NCBI GenBank assembly: GCA_945883905.1
Contig: CAMCYL010000008.1
Span: 1-55,361 of the forward strand
Direction: 5' to 3'
DNA from: Akkermansia muciniphila
GTDB lineage: Bacteria > Verrucomicrobiota > Verrucomicrobiia > Methylacidiphilales > CAMAQI01
Length of the DNA stretch: 55,361 bases
Below the pieces are notes generated by a model, which saw nothing but the letters and a program-made list of their open reading frames with translations, did no database searches and was not told the origin of the DNA. Both the position numbers and the translations under genes were made by a program. Each line of letters opens with the position of its first letter. Within the stretch, counting starts at the first letter, position 1. Shown here piece after piece: positions 1 through 8,600 of this stretch.

Positions 1-71
1 ATTAACCTCATTCCACCCCATGCCGTGACTTCCTGATCCGTGTATTCAATCTCAAATTTTGGACTCACCAT
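1..71 (-). CDS. IS1380-like transposase, N-terminus only (runs off window)
   Basis: Only the first 23 codons are present. The ATG is at 71-69, with a GGAGG-type ribosome binding site just upstream on the minus strand. The peptide contains KFEIEYTDQEVTAWGGMRL. The pattern of Phe-Glu-hydrophobic-Glu, then Thr-Asp and V-T-A-(W/F)-G-G, is what I know from the start of IS1380-family DDE transposases. The gene sits exactly where comF loses its reading frame, which fits an insertion sequence inserted into comF. The family call rests on 23 residues; the position next to a broken gene supports it independently. Confidence 0.6.
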   Translation of the reverse strand, partial: MVSPKFEIEYTDQEVTAWGGMRL

Positions 72-119
72 ATTGGTGAATCCTCCCTTATCCCTTTTTA
101 CCTCTCAAATCATTTTTTT
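1..119 (-). mobile_element. End of an insertion sequence inserted in comF
   Basis: The segment from the transposase start to the last comF-like codon holds the promoter-proximal end of the element. The exact terminal inverted repeat and target duplication cannot be set, because the other end lies outside the window. The junction is somewhere near 105-125. Confidence 0.5.
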
Positions 120-539
120 TTAAACTTCTATTGCATGAATTGGGTTAAATCCACGATCTCGTTGTTTCGAAGAATGCAACGGAACAGGAACCAAGGCATC
201 AAAAGAAATATCAGAAAACTCATCTCGAAAACCCTCAATTAATCCCTTTCCAAGGAGAGAACGCCAATAAAATTTTCGATGATATTTGAACTCCAAGATC
301 GACGTTCGAACCTCTCCATCAAAATAATAACAGGAAAAAGCCCGATCTAAATACCAAGAAACCCCCTGACAATTGACACACACTTGAATTTCAATTCCAA
401 CAGGAACCTCAAAAGGATATCCACATCGATGACATCGAGGAGTTCCCATTTTTCGAACCTCACGCCACGGGGCCACAGGAGGAAAAATGAAATTGACAAT
501 GATCACTAGGTTCTTGTGTAACGTGGATAAAAGACCCAT
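120..539 (-). pseudogene. comF: ComF family protein, truncated by insertion
   Basis: ComF proteins combine an N-terminal zinc ribbon with a phosphoribosyltransferase domain and take part in uptake or processing of transforming DNA. Here a ribbon (CHRCGYPF, then CVNCQG) is followed by the ComF signature FDGEVRTSILEFKYHRK and VPVPLH..KQRDRGFNP. The frame then stops six residues later (stop 120-122), just before the PRPP-binding half. About 140 residues remain of the usual 220-240. The proposed start is the ATG at 539, which overlaps the end of the CPBP gene by 34 bases; a longer frame to 608 exists but adds non-ComF sequence. Insertion of the adjacent element is the simplest explanation. The product is probably non-functional. 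Confidence 0.72.
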
Positions 540-1363
540 ATCACTACCGTCAAAATCGCAAGGGTAAACATCGCAACCCCTCCCGATATAATATCGCGAG
601 AACGCCAAATCGATTCAGCACCGGGCGGAATAACCGTTAACTTAGAGGCCAGCTGAATCACAAAAATCCAGATTCCATGCATCGCAATCGAGGCCCAAAG
701 TGTTCCCGTCCGTAATACTAATATTCCCAATGAAACCCCCACAAACCATAAAGAAATTAATTTAATCCCATAATCTTCAAAATCAAACAAAGGACCAAAC
801 ATCAAACAAATTCCCTCATACCCAGAATACCACTCCACATTCTCCGGTTTGAAATTTTGAGGAACTTTAAATAAATGAACGACGGCAAAGATCACTGCCC
901 CAATCATAATCCCTTTCCACTCTTGAAGGGGCTGAGTTAAACGAGATTGAATCATCCAACGAAAAATAAATTCCTCCAGAGGACTCACTAAAATTACCGT
1001 CAAAATTCCTTGAAAAAAAGCAGTGGCAATACTCCAAGGATCCCATCCGCCTCCATGTCGAACTCCAAGCATCCACTCCATCGCAACTACAAACAAAATC
1101 GAAGATCCTCCAATAATAATCCCCGACCAAATCTGGCGCATGGTATCAAATTCCCAATTAAATCCTAACGCCTTCCAACGAGCCTCCAAACGAAATCCAT
1201 GACGAAAAACAAACAACATTACAATCGCACTAATCATCAAAGAGCGATTTATATATCGATAAAAGGGATAACTAATCATTCCATCTAAAATAAAATAACT
1301 CACAGGAGCCAAAAGACCCGCCAGCGCTAAGGTCGATAAAAAATATAAGACAAATACAGACAT
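506..1363 (-). CDS. CPBP family intramembrane metalloprotease
   Basis: A 285-residue integral membrane protein with about seven or eight hydrophobic segments, beginning with a signal-anchor-like N-terminus. It carries the CPBP (Abi/CAAX protease-like) motifs in order: SPLEEFIFR (EExxxR) near residue 130, then FAVVH (FxxxH) near residue 160, and a later histidine in SIAMHGIWIF near residue 228. Together these form the predicted metal site of type II CAAX prenyl-endopeptidase-like proteases. In bacteria the family often acts in peptide processing or bacteriocin self-protection, but the substrate cannot be read here. It lies downstream of the tsf terminator and so is probably transcribed separately, possibly together with comF. 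Confidence 0.85.
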   Translation of the reverse strand: MSVFVLYFLSTLALAGLLAPVSYFILDGMISYPFYRYINRSLMISAIVMLFVFRHGFRLEARWKALGFNWEFDTMRQIWSGIIIGGSSILFVVAMEWMLGVRHGGGWDPWSIATAFFQGILTVILVSPLEEFIFRWMIQSRLTQPLQEWKGIMIGAVIFAVVHLFKVPQNFKPENVEWYSGYEGICLMFGPLFDFEDYGIKLISLWFVGVSLGILVLRTGTLWASIAMHGIWIFVIQLASKLTVIPPGAESIWRSRDIISGGVAMFTLAILTVVIWVFYPRYTRT

Positions 1364-1436
1364 ATTCTTTAAAAAATGATTATTTTAATTAGCAGATCAA
1401 TAAGAAGAATCAACCGGTTTTATAAAAATATCTCAA

Positions 1437-1474
1437 AATAAAAAAGGCGATTCGATCTATGCCGAATCGCCTTT
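1437..1474 (-). terminator. Rho-independent terminator after tsf
   Basis: A perfect 12-bp inverted repeat (AAAGGCGATTCG at 1443-1454 against CGAATCGCCTTT at 1463-1474, 8-nt loop) lies 20 bases past the tsf stop. On the minus strand the stem runs into a T-rich tail. It ends the rpsB-tsf transcript. Confidence 0.85.
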
Positions 1475-1493
1475 CTCATTAAAAATAAAAAAA

Positions 1494-2096
1494 TTAAGTA
1501 AGAGATTCCCCCACTTGAAAGCGAGTGAAACGACGTACTAAAATATTTTCTCCGAGCTCCGAAATCTTTTGCGTGATCAAATCTTTCATCGTTACATTCT
1601 GATCTTTTACAAAAGGTTGCTCCATAAGACAAACGGTGCTGTAAAACTTATCGATCTTCCCAGCAACAATTTTATCGACCACATTTGCCGGCTTTCCAAT
1701 AACTTGAGCCGCAGCGATCTCTTTTTCTTTATCAACAATACTTTGGGGTACTTGCTCACGAAGAACATAAAGAGGCGTTGCTGCTGCAATCTGCAAAGTC
1801 ACGTCACGAACGAAATCACGAAAGATCGAATTCTTGGCAACAAAATCGGTTTCACAATTGATTTCAACCAGCACTCCCACCTTATCAAAGTGAATATAGG
1901 AGGCAATGACTCCCTCCTTAGCATCACGATCCGCTTTTTTAGAGGCAGTCGCAGTTCCTTTTTTGCGAAGCCACTCCTCAGCAGCAACTAAATCCCCCTT
2001 CGATTCGGCAAGTGCTTTCTTGCAATCCATCATTCCGGCATTGGTCTTATCGCGAAGCTTTTTAACAAGATCCGCACTTACAGCGACTTCTGACAT
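1494..2096 (-). CDS. tsf: Translation elongation factor Ts, short form
   Basis: EF-Ts regenerates EF-Tu-GTP during elongation. The N-terminal UBA-like module reads VKKLRDKTNAGMMDCKKAL, followed by the core signature INCETDFVAKN. The protein is 200 residues, against about 280 for E. coli; such one-core short forms are known from several phyla. It is the second gene of the rpsB-tsf operon, 36 bases after rpsB, and is followed by a strong hairpin terminator. The start is the ATG at 2096. Nothing essential appears to be missing. Confidence 0.97.
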   Translation of the reverse strand: MSEVAVSADLVKKLRDKTNAGMMDCKKALAESKGDLVAAEEWLRKKGTATASKKADRDAKEGVIASYIHFDKVGVLVEINCETDFVAKNSIFRDFVRDVTLQIAAATPLYVLREQVPQSIVDKEKEIAAAQVIGKPANVVDKIVAGKIDKFYSTVCLMEQPFVKDQNVTMKDLITQKISELGENILVRRFTRFQVGESLT

Positions 2097-2132
2097 AATT
2101 CTATTCCTGTCTAAAGTTGTAATCTCTCCGCA

Positions 2133-2876
2133 TTAAGCGGATACGCCTACTTCTTCTGGTGTCGACTCAGTGCCTTTAGCCCCTCGTTTTCCACCTGATT
2201 TTGAAGTAGAACTAATAGCATTACTTAAAGTTTCAAGGATCACTCGAATCGAGCGAATGGCATCGTCATTCGCCGCAATGGGATAGTCGACGAGATCTGG
2301 ATCTGCGTTTGTATCGACGATTCCAACAACAGGAATACCAAGACGCTTTGCCTCAGCGACCGCAATATGCTCACGAACCACATCAACAATCACTAAAGCG
2401 GCCGGTGGACGTTCCATCTCACGAATTCCATCTAAATTGCGATGCAACTTCACAGACTCACGACGAAGAACCGCAACCTCTTGCTTTGGCATTTTTTCCA
2501 ATTGCCCCTTTGCTTCCAATTCATCGATCTGTTTCATACGAGCGACACTGCGACGAATCGTGGTGAGGTTCGTTAAAGTTCCTCCCATCCAACGCTCAGA
2601 GACATAAAATGAATTACTCTTCGTCGCAAACTCCTTCACAGATTCTTGCGCTTGTTTTTTACAACCGACAAAAAGAATCCGTTTGCCTTCGGAAGCAATG
2701 CTGCGAAGAAACTCCTGAGCTTGCTCCAATTGACGAGCGGATTCACTCAAGTTGATCACATAAATTCCATTACGTGCTTCGAAAATAAAAGGCCGCATTT
2801 TTGGATTCCAACGATCCGTGCGATGCCCAAAATGAACACCCGCGTCCATTAACTCTTTAATATCTACTTTACTCAT
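2133..2876 (-). CDS. rpsB: 30S ribosomal protein S2
   Basis: A 247-residue ribosomal protein S2 of the small-subunit body. The start VDIKELMDAGVHFGHRTDRWNPKM and the conserved VGCKKQAQESVKEFA, RWMGGTLTN and VGIVDTNADPDLVDYPIAAND are all present. It is the first gene of the classic rpsB-tsf pair. The C-terminal tail of about 25 residues is Ser/Lys/Gly-rich and variable, as is usual. A candidate promoter lies about 50 bases upstream of the ATG. Confidence 0.98.
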   Translation of the reverse strand: MSKVDIKELMDAGVHFGHRTDRWNPKMRPFIFEARNGIYVINLSESARQLEQAQEFLRSIASEGKRILFVGCKKQAQESVKEFATKSNSFYVSERWMGGTLTNLTTIRRSVARMKQIDELEAKGQLEKMPKQEVAVLRRESVKLHRNLDGIREMERPPAALVIVDVVREHIAVAEAKRLGIPVVGIVDTNADPDLVDYPIAANDDAIRSIRVILETLSNAISSTSKSGGKRGAKGTESTPEEVGVSA

Positions 2877-3288
2877 ATTCTTTGATCCTAGTTATCTTTC
2901 CTTATTTTTGAGAAAACGGTTAAGGTAGGAGTTCAACTCGAAAGTGCAAGCGTATTTTATCAAAAAATGATTTTTTAATTTTTTGATCCGTAAATAATCT
3001 CTCAAAACGAATTTAAAATCTAAATATTTATCAGATGAAAAAAACGACTGAGGTGCTACTTTATGAGAAGAACCGTCCAACTCAAACTCTCTTAATAACT
3101 CAAATTTAAAAATGGAAAAGCTCTTTTTTAAAATTAAATCAAGGCCGCAATACGATTCTAAGTCAATTTGTAGCCAATTAACCGTACAATTTTATTAAAA
3201 AACAGAAAAAACAACATTAACCGTTCATAATCAAGCACTACTCAATTGTCATTGACAAAATATATTTTAAAATTAGCCTCATACAACA
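2877..3288. other. AT-rich divergent intergenic region
   Basis: This region separates rpsB (minus) from the secreted protein gene (plus). It is strongly AT-rich. The only open frames are short and have no coding character. It presumably holds both promoters; I can propose one only for rpsB. On the plus side, TTGTCATTGACA just before 3260 followed by an AT-rich stretch is compatible with a promoter for the gene at 3289, but no spacing is convincing. Confidence 0.4.
2922..2949 (-). promoter_or_regulatory. Candidate sigma-70 promoter for rpsB-tsf
   Basis: On the minus strand TTGCAC (2949-2944) is followed after 16 bases by TACCTT (2927-2922), about 45 bases before the rpsB ATG. The -35 match is good and the -10 match is moderate. 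Confidence 0.35.
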
Positions 3289-4053
3289 ATGCCCTATTCC
3301 ACTCTGAAAAAAAGGCTTACTGTATTTATTACAGTTATTAACGTATTATCTGGGTCCCTTTATTCAGAAGAGAATCGCAATTCAACAATCGACTCCTCCT
3401 CATACCCATGGAAAAAAGAGATTGTCACCACTGTTTTTTGGATTGGACAAGGGTGCACGACGATTAGCTCCACGACGAACGTCATGAGTGCTTGGGATGC
3501 GGAATGGAAGGAAAACTACGGTGGTTACGACGATCCTGATAAACGCACCGGACTCCTCCCTAAAAAATTTGCCGCAACACTCAATCCTTTTTACATCGCC
3601 CTCCCTTTTAATGATGTTAAATACCCTGATTTAGCACGCAAATTCATTCCTTGGTACAAAAGTCCCACAGCAAAAGAGCGTTGGATCTCTCAATGTAAGG
3701 GACGTTGGATTCAAATCCGAAATAAAGCAGGCAAGATCGCTTACGGACAATGGCAAGATGTCGGACCCCTCCGAACCGACCATGTAAAATATGTCTTCGG
3801 CAATGATCGACCTCGAGACTACAACGGCGCAGGACTCGACGTCTCGCCGGCAATCCAAGACTATCTTGGACTCAGTGGACTCGATAAAACCGACTGGCGT
3901 TTTATTGAGAACCACGAAGTTCCTTCTGGACCTTGGATGACTTATGGAGAACAGGCCGTTCTTTTTTCAGTGATTAAAAAAGAGGAATTAGAAATGGCAA
4001 AAAACTTTGAAGCCCCTCGTAAAATCGTCGATCGTAAAAAGAGAGACAGTTAG
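3289..4053 (+). CDS. Secreted protein with RlpA/double-psi barrel-like core
   Basis: A 254-residue protein with a Lys/Arg-led hydrophobic N-terminus that looks like a signal peptide (to about residue 27), so probably periplasmic or outer-membrane associated. Residues about 155-205 read GKIAYGQWQDVGPLRTDH, then a short loop and GLDVSPAIQDYLGL. This resembles the double-psi beta-barrel pattern of RlpA and related proteins, where a DxGP turn and D(V/L)S-x-A-x-x-x-L-G pack together. A Trp-rich stretch (FIPWYKSPTAKERWISQCKG) precedes it. The function is unknown; a cell-wall role would fit the fold. It is the last backbone gene before tRNA-Gly. Confidence 0.7.
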   Translation: MPYSTLKKRLTVFITVINVLSGSLYSEENRNSTIDSSSYPWKKEIVTTVFWIGQGCTTISSTTNVMSAWDAEWKENYGGYDDPDKRTGLLPKKFAATLNPFYIALPFNDVKYPDLARKFIPWYKSPTAKERWISQCKGRWIQIRNKAGKIAYGQWQDVGPLRTDHVKYVFGNDRPRDYNGAGLDVSPAIQDYLGLSGLDKTDWRFIENHEVPSGPWMTYGEQAVLFSVIKKEELEMAKNFEAPRKIVDRKKRDS

Positions 4054-4105
4054 AGTCTTTGAAATTAAATTTTGAAAAGATAAATAACAAAAAGGGATTT
4101 AGGAC

Positions 4106-4134
4106 TTGATTTTTTTAAAGTACTCCGCTTATCT
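4106..4134 (+). promoter_or_regulatory. Promoter of tRNA-Gly
   Basis: TTGATT (4106-4111), a 17-base spacer, then TTATCT (4129-4134), placing the start about 10 bases before the mature tRNA. Confidence 0.5.
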
Positions 4135-4151
4135 GACCAAACCATTTTTTA

Positions 4152-4222
4152 GCGGGCATAGTTCAGTGGTAGAACGCTAGCCTTCCAAGCTAGACATGAG
4201 GGTTCGATTCCCTCTGCCCGCA
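4152..4222 (+). tRNA. tRNA-Gly (anticodon TCC)
   Basis: A 71-nt cloverleaf. The acceptor GCGGGCA pairs with TGCCCGC, and the D-arm GTTC pairs with GAAC. The anticodon stem CTAGC/GCTAG encloses the loop CTTCCAA (anticodon TCC, reads GGA/GGG). The T-arm is GAGGG-TTCGATT-CCCTC, with discriminator A. CCA is not encoded. The last 29 bases form the attachment core of the island that follows; integration has kept the tRNA intact. Confidence 0.97.
4194..4222 (+). other. attL core (tRNA-Gly 3' end)
   Basis: A 29-bp sequence starting ACATGAGGG and ending CTGCCCGCA, covering the T-arm and 3' acceptor strand. It is identical to 42175-42203. Identity stops at both sides (G versus A before, T versus A after). 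Confidence 0.88.
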
Positions 4223-4275
4223 TATCTCTTTCTCCCATAGGTATTTAAAGCAAATTGAATCCTTCAAAATACCCC

Positions 4276-4347
4276 AAAATGAGAATAAAATGAGAATACA
4301 CACCCCTATTTCTCCTGTTGTTTTAGGATGTTTTTAGATGTCCTTTG
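4276..4347 (+). other. Candidate integrase arm-type sites near attL
   Basis: AAAATGAGAATA occurs twice in tandem (4276-4287 and 4287-4298). TTTTAGATGTCCTTT follows at 4332-4346. Similar words, AATGAGAATA (42092-42101) and TTTTAAGATGTCCTA (42121-42135), lie just inside attR. Paired repeats at both ends of an element, inside the core, are what lambda-type integrases use as arm sites. Confidence 0.45.
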
Positions 4348-4603
4348 TATTGTGTTGGATCATTTTAAAAAATATTTTGTAGCTAGGGAAATGTCGTGGT
4401 ATGCCGTCACCGCTCCTTTTTTTTACCGCCAGAAGAACCTCTTGGGGGCGGGGGATGGGAGCAAACCAAACCAAACCACTATTTTAAACGCTGCCAGTAA
4501 CCAGGCGGAGCTGTTGTGTTGTATTGATCGTTTTTAATTCACCCGATTGGCTAAAGACCTTCAAGTCTGCCATTAAATAACGATAGGCGCCCCCTTGGAA
4601 TAC

Positions 4604-4731
4604 TCCGATCTAAAATCGGAATATTGCCGGTGAGGTAAACCGATTTCAAATCGGGAAACCCCTCTCTTTGAGGATGATCGAGAGCCGATACGGTGAAATC
4701 CGTACCATCTCCGATTTGAAATCGGAGATGG
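4604..4731. repeat. Chain of four hairpins
   Basis: Four inverted repeats in a row: TCCGAT-CTAAA-ATCGGA (4604-4620), CCGATTT-C-AAATCGG (4640-4654), TACGG-TGAAAT-CCGTA (4689-4704), and a perfect 13-bp stem CCATCTCCGATTT with its complement around one base (4705-4731). The surrounding 4223-4830 contains no gene that I can support. See the other hairpin chains in this window. Confidence 0.65.
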
Positions 4732-4757
4732 AATTGAATAACTCGGCTTGAAACCAC

Positions 4758-4792
4758 ACTATTAAAGAAAGGGGAGGGTCTGTTTTAGACCC
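4758..4792 (-). terminator. Probable terminator of the helicase operon
   Basis: The perfect stem GGGTCT-GTTTT-AGACCC (4776-4792) lies 38 bases past the stop of the trypco2-like gene. On the minus strand it is followed by a pyrimidine-rich tail ending TTTCTTT. Confidence 0.45.
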
Positions 4793-4830
4793 CCATCAAT
4801 TCTCTCTATTTTACAATTACCAACCTCACA

Positions 4831-5172
4831 TCAAGTAGATCTTCCATCACTGAAAGTAATAGGAACAGAGAACTTTACCCTACTTGAATCGGCATTTTCA
4901 CGCGATGAATCAACTCCTACCCCTGCCACTGAAATTCCTATCTTACCATTTGCATCCGTTCTCGTACTTGTCGTCACCGCAATGTCAAATTCTACCATCT
5001 CCACAGGAATGTAATGGTACCCAAAAAGAGTTAACTTCCCTCCTTTTGGTAGGTTGTCTCCTGGATTTACAGCTACCCCTACTTGATTGGGAAACTCCAC
5101 CTGACATTCCTTCACCGCTCTAAGGATCTGAGAAATCGTTTCTTTTACAAATTCTTGGACTTCCATATTCAC
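4831..5172 (-). CDS. trypco2-like conserved small protein
   Basis: A 113-residue protein with no signal peptide. It has an N-terminal helix (VQEFVKETISQILRAVKECQ), a middle segment, and a C-terminal beta-rich part (VEMVEFDIAVTTSTRTDANG, then GISVAGVGVDSS and SSRVKFSVPITF). I associate the FD(I/V)AVT ... G(I/V)xVxGxG ... SRVKFxVP pattern with trypco2-type domains, small modules of bacterial conflict systems often found beside proteases, NTPases or receptors. This is family resemblance from memory, not an alignment. It is the last gene of a minus-strand operon; its start lies one base after the stop of the membrane coiled-coil gene, so the two are almost certainly co-translated. Confidence 0.6.
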   Translation of the reverse strand: MNMEVQEFVKETISQILRAVKECQVEFPNQVGVAVNPGDNLPKGGKLTLFGYHYIPVEMVEFDIAVTTSTRTDANGKIGISVAGVGVDSSRENADSSRVKFSVPITFSDGRST

Positions 5173-5173
5173 C

Positions 5174-5557
5174 TTATTTTTGATCCGTAATTTTTCGATA
5201 CTCTTGAACCTTCTTTTCCATTTCTTCTTGAGCCTTTATCAGATTTCCTAAATGACCCTCCCTCGTTGCTTGCCTTTCAGCAACATCTTGAGGCATTCCT
5301 CCATGTCGGCGAGCGAACTCCTCAGAAATTCGACATGTGCTTTCATTCGCAATTCCAGCAAATCCCGCCATCCGAGACGACTGCAACTGAACCTCTAAAA
5401 GCATTCGATCCAATGCCTCTTTACGCTTTGAATCCCTCGCCTGTTCCTCCATCTGCTTTCTCAAAAGGGAAATCTGATAGATGGCAGTTCCCGCCGTAAT
5501 CACCGCCACAAAAGCAATTACGATATTTGCCCAATCCGAGGTTTTCAAGTCACTCAT
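5174..5557 (-). CDS. Single-TM coiled-coil protein
   Basis: About 127 residues from the ATG at 5557; an ATG at 5581 would add eight residues. One transmembrane helix (ANIVIAFVAVITAGTAIYQI) is followed by a long charged helix (RKQMEEQARDSKRKEALDRM) and another near the C-terminus (AQEEMEKKVQEYRKI). This makes a membrane-anchored coiled coil facing the cytoplasm. No enzymatic motif is seen. It lies between the helicase gene (about 75 bases upstream) and the trypco2-like gene (one base downstream). In defence systems such one-TM proteins are often the membrane effector or anchor; that role is inference from context only. Confidence 0.65.
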   Translation of the reverse strand: MSDLKTSDWANIVIAFVAVITAGTAIYQISLLRKQMEEQARDSKRKEALDRMLLEVQLQSSRMAGFAGIANESTCRISEEFARRHGGMPQDVAERQATREGHLGNLIKAQEEMEKKVQEYRKITDQK

Positions 5558-5655
5558 TCCATCAAGCTGCCGATGCATCAATAAATATCAAGAAGAAGGG
5601 ATACTTCATTTTAGGACACTCCTGCTCTGATTTTAGCCCCCCCACTCAAAGTCAT

Positions 5656-8600
5656 TTATTTTAGCGATTTTGACATCACATCGAAATATGGGCGCTTCGA
5701 CCATTCTCGTCGATTGCCTACCACATAAATCCGTCTCTTTGCTCGACTGACGGCAACATTGAGGAGATTCGGTTTCTTCGCAGCCCAATCTTTTGCTCCC
5801 GGCTTTTGTGGGTTGCCACCCAACACCAAAATCACGATCTCTCTCTCTTTTCCTTGAACTGTATGGATCGTCCCCGCCATCATCTCCCGATGAGGTTGAG
5901 CGATCTTCCGCAACTCCCGAACCACCGCCCTAAACGGTGAAATGAGACAAATCTCTTCAGGTTTGGCTCCCTGAGCAAAAAGCGTCTTTAAAATTCCTTG
6001 AACAACTTCTCCCTCTTCGGAAATCCAATGCGAATCCGCATTCTCCGATACGACGTCGAACCAATGACTGGCCACATACGGAACATCGTTTCGGGGCAAT
6101 GTCCCATAAACCATCATCCCCCCATAAGCCACTTGATTGGAGATCGAAAACATCGGATTATCACAGCGACGATGAACTCTTAACGGAGATCCAACCCATA
6201 AAGGACCTCCCTCGGTCGGAATCCAAGTTCCGATCAAAGTCGCCTGATCAGCCAGCCTTTGACAAGAAAGCTCCCCCGGCCTCCACCGAGGATCGACTCC
6301 ATAATGTTTCCGAAGCGAATCCTGTGCCGTAAAAGGAAGCGATAAAATCGGCTCCAACTGCAAAGGATCACCCACCACCAGCGCCCTTTTAGAGCGCCAC
6401 AGGGCTCCGGCGGCAGCCTGCGGGGTTGCCTGGCCCGCTTCATCGATGAAAAGCCACCCGATATTTTCAGCCCCATGATAGGGAAATAATCGATCAAAAG
6501 AGGCAAAGGTGGTCGAAACCACGGGAATCACCATAAAAAGAGTACTCCACGCAAATTGAATGCTTTCTGGAGATGCATTCGCGGGAAGATTCCCCGAAAG
6601 CACATCATCCAAGGCACTTAAATTCTGACGGAATAACTTTGCATTCGAATGAATAAATTCACGATGGAGTCGAAGTGCCGAGATAAAGACCTTCTCACGG
6701 GCCAAACTCCAAACACGTTCCATCCATGGAGACGATTTCTCCCTTAGATCTTCATCTTCGTTCCAACGAGGGGTTGCGGGAAAAAAATCGCCCCATTGAT
6801 TCCTTGCCTGCTCTATTTTTTGCTCAGACTTTTTTAAGGCTTCCGAAATTTTGTCATGATTTTGACGTCCAGCCTCCAAATTTTGAAGGGCTTGGGCGTA
6901 CTCTTGAATATCTTTCTGCGATTGCTTGAATGCGATGTCATAGTCTGATTGAGCGGCTTTCACCGTTTTTTTAAATTTCAAATCTTCTGCAGACCATTCC
7001 CGATAAACCTTGCCCAGAGTCAAAATGACCATCCACCAAACGGGTTTAAATTGATGGTGCTCCACTCTGGTTTTCTTGGAGTAACTCAAGCTGACTTCTT
7101 TAAGTTGGAGATCGGAAGCCGATTTTTGTTGAGCCTGATCCCTTTCACCAGCACGAATCTCCAGATCTTTCACCTGATGGGATAACACCTCTAATTCTTT
7201 CGTGAACTTCTGGAGACGTAAAACTTCCTGATAAATGTCCTCCCTCGTCTCTCGGATCGAGCGCTCCTCACGAAGTGCCTGCTTAAACTTTAAAACCGCC
7301 CCATTCCAATCACAGGGCTGGGCCTCCATTTCCTCCAAATAATCTTTGAATCCATCCCGTTTTTTGGGTTGATTTTGTCCATCCAAATCCTCTCCATACC
7401 AGAACTTGCTCACGAACTCTTTGCGATTCCCTTTATTGCCCAAACGAGCGGCAATGAGTCCCCACGCCTCTGTTTCAATAAGCCGGGAGGCAAAATCTGA
7501 AAAATAATCGACTTCGTTTTTCCACTCCGGATCGATTGCAGAAAGGGTCGGCAATTCCAGAGTGATATTTTCGACAGCCCCATTATTGGAAGAGGCCACG
7601 ACGATTTCAAAGCCGGACAAGCTTTTCGCTAAATGATTGATCCGTTTTTGATAAGTTCCTGACTTCCAGTTGGAGTGCCCTTCAAATCCAGCGGCAGGAT
7701 TCTTTAATCCGGACAAAACCTCGGCTCTTTGGGTCACCAATGAAGCAATCACATCCCGCAATAAAGTCGTTTTTCCTGTTCCAGGAGGGCCATTGACTCC
7801 AAATAATCCCTGATGCGTTAATTCTTTCGAAAGCTCATTGACGGCAATCTGCTGACTATAAACAAGCGGATAATGCCCTGGAGATGGCCATTTTGCGGAG
7901 GGATAACGAGAAGGTTGAAGCTTACTCCAACATAATCCGAGCGGATCCACCTGCCTCATATCCGCACGCGAAGAGTGAGACGCGGGCTCCAGAGAGTTTA
8001 AATACTTACGTAAAGGGTCGCTTTCGATTCCTTGAGAAACCCTCTCCGATACTTTTTTCAAATCCCGAATAAAAAAGCTATTGAGAACATCGCTGTCATC
8101 GGTCTTGGTCGTTTTGGTGTAGTAAACAGAAACACATTTTACCGAGAACTGGGATTGGATTCCTACAGAGCCGAGATTTAAAAACTTTAAAATTTTGTCC
8201 AAAAGCAGAAAAATCTCTCGTCCCGTCACCACTCGTCCAAGAGGATTTTTTATTTTTTCAGTTTCACTTTCTTTAGGTTGATCCACTGAAAAGATTGTAG
8301 AAACGTATTCTTGAAGATGTTTTTCCGTCTCCTCAAATCCGTTTAGCCAATCCGGATCTTTATATCCGGGCGAAACAAGTCGACCCAAAGCCCATGCGGC
8401 AGAGGAAAGAACGAAGGTATCCAATAAAACTTCTCCCCGATGATTCAACGAGATTGAAAATGTGGCCGCATCCCCATCCACGCGTTCATCCAAAGCCTCA
8501 GGGTCTTTTCCAAACACCTCTTCCAATGCCTCTGACAAGAGAGCGGTCGGATAAACACCGACATAAAGCAGATAACGCCACTGACAATCGTCCTTGGGAA

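Noticed and set aside
2892..3080. 62-codon minus frame upstream of rpsB
   Set aside because: Lies in the AT-rich promoter region and overlaps the candidate promoter; Lys/Phe/Asn-rich by composition only.
4328..4537. 69-codon plus-strand frame just inside attL
   Set aside because: No ribosome binding site, overlaps candidate arm sites, and has low coding character.
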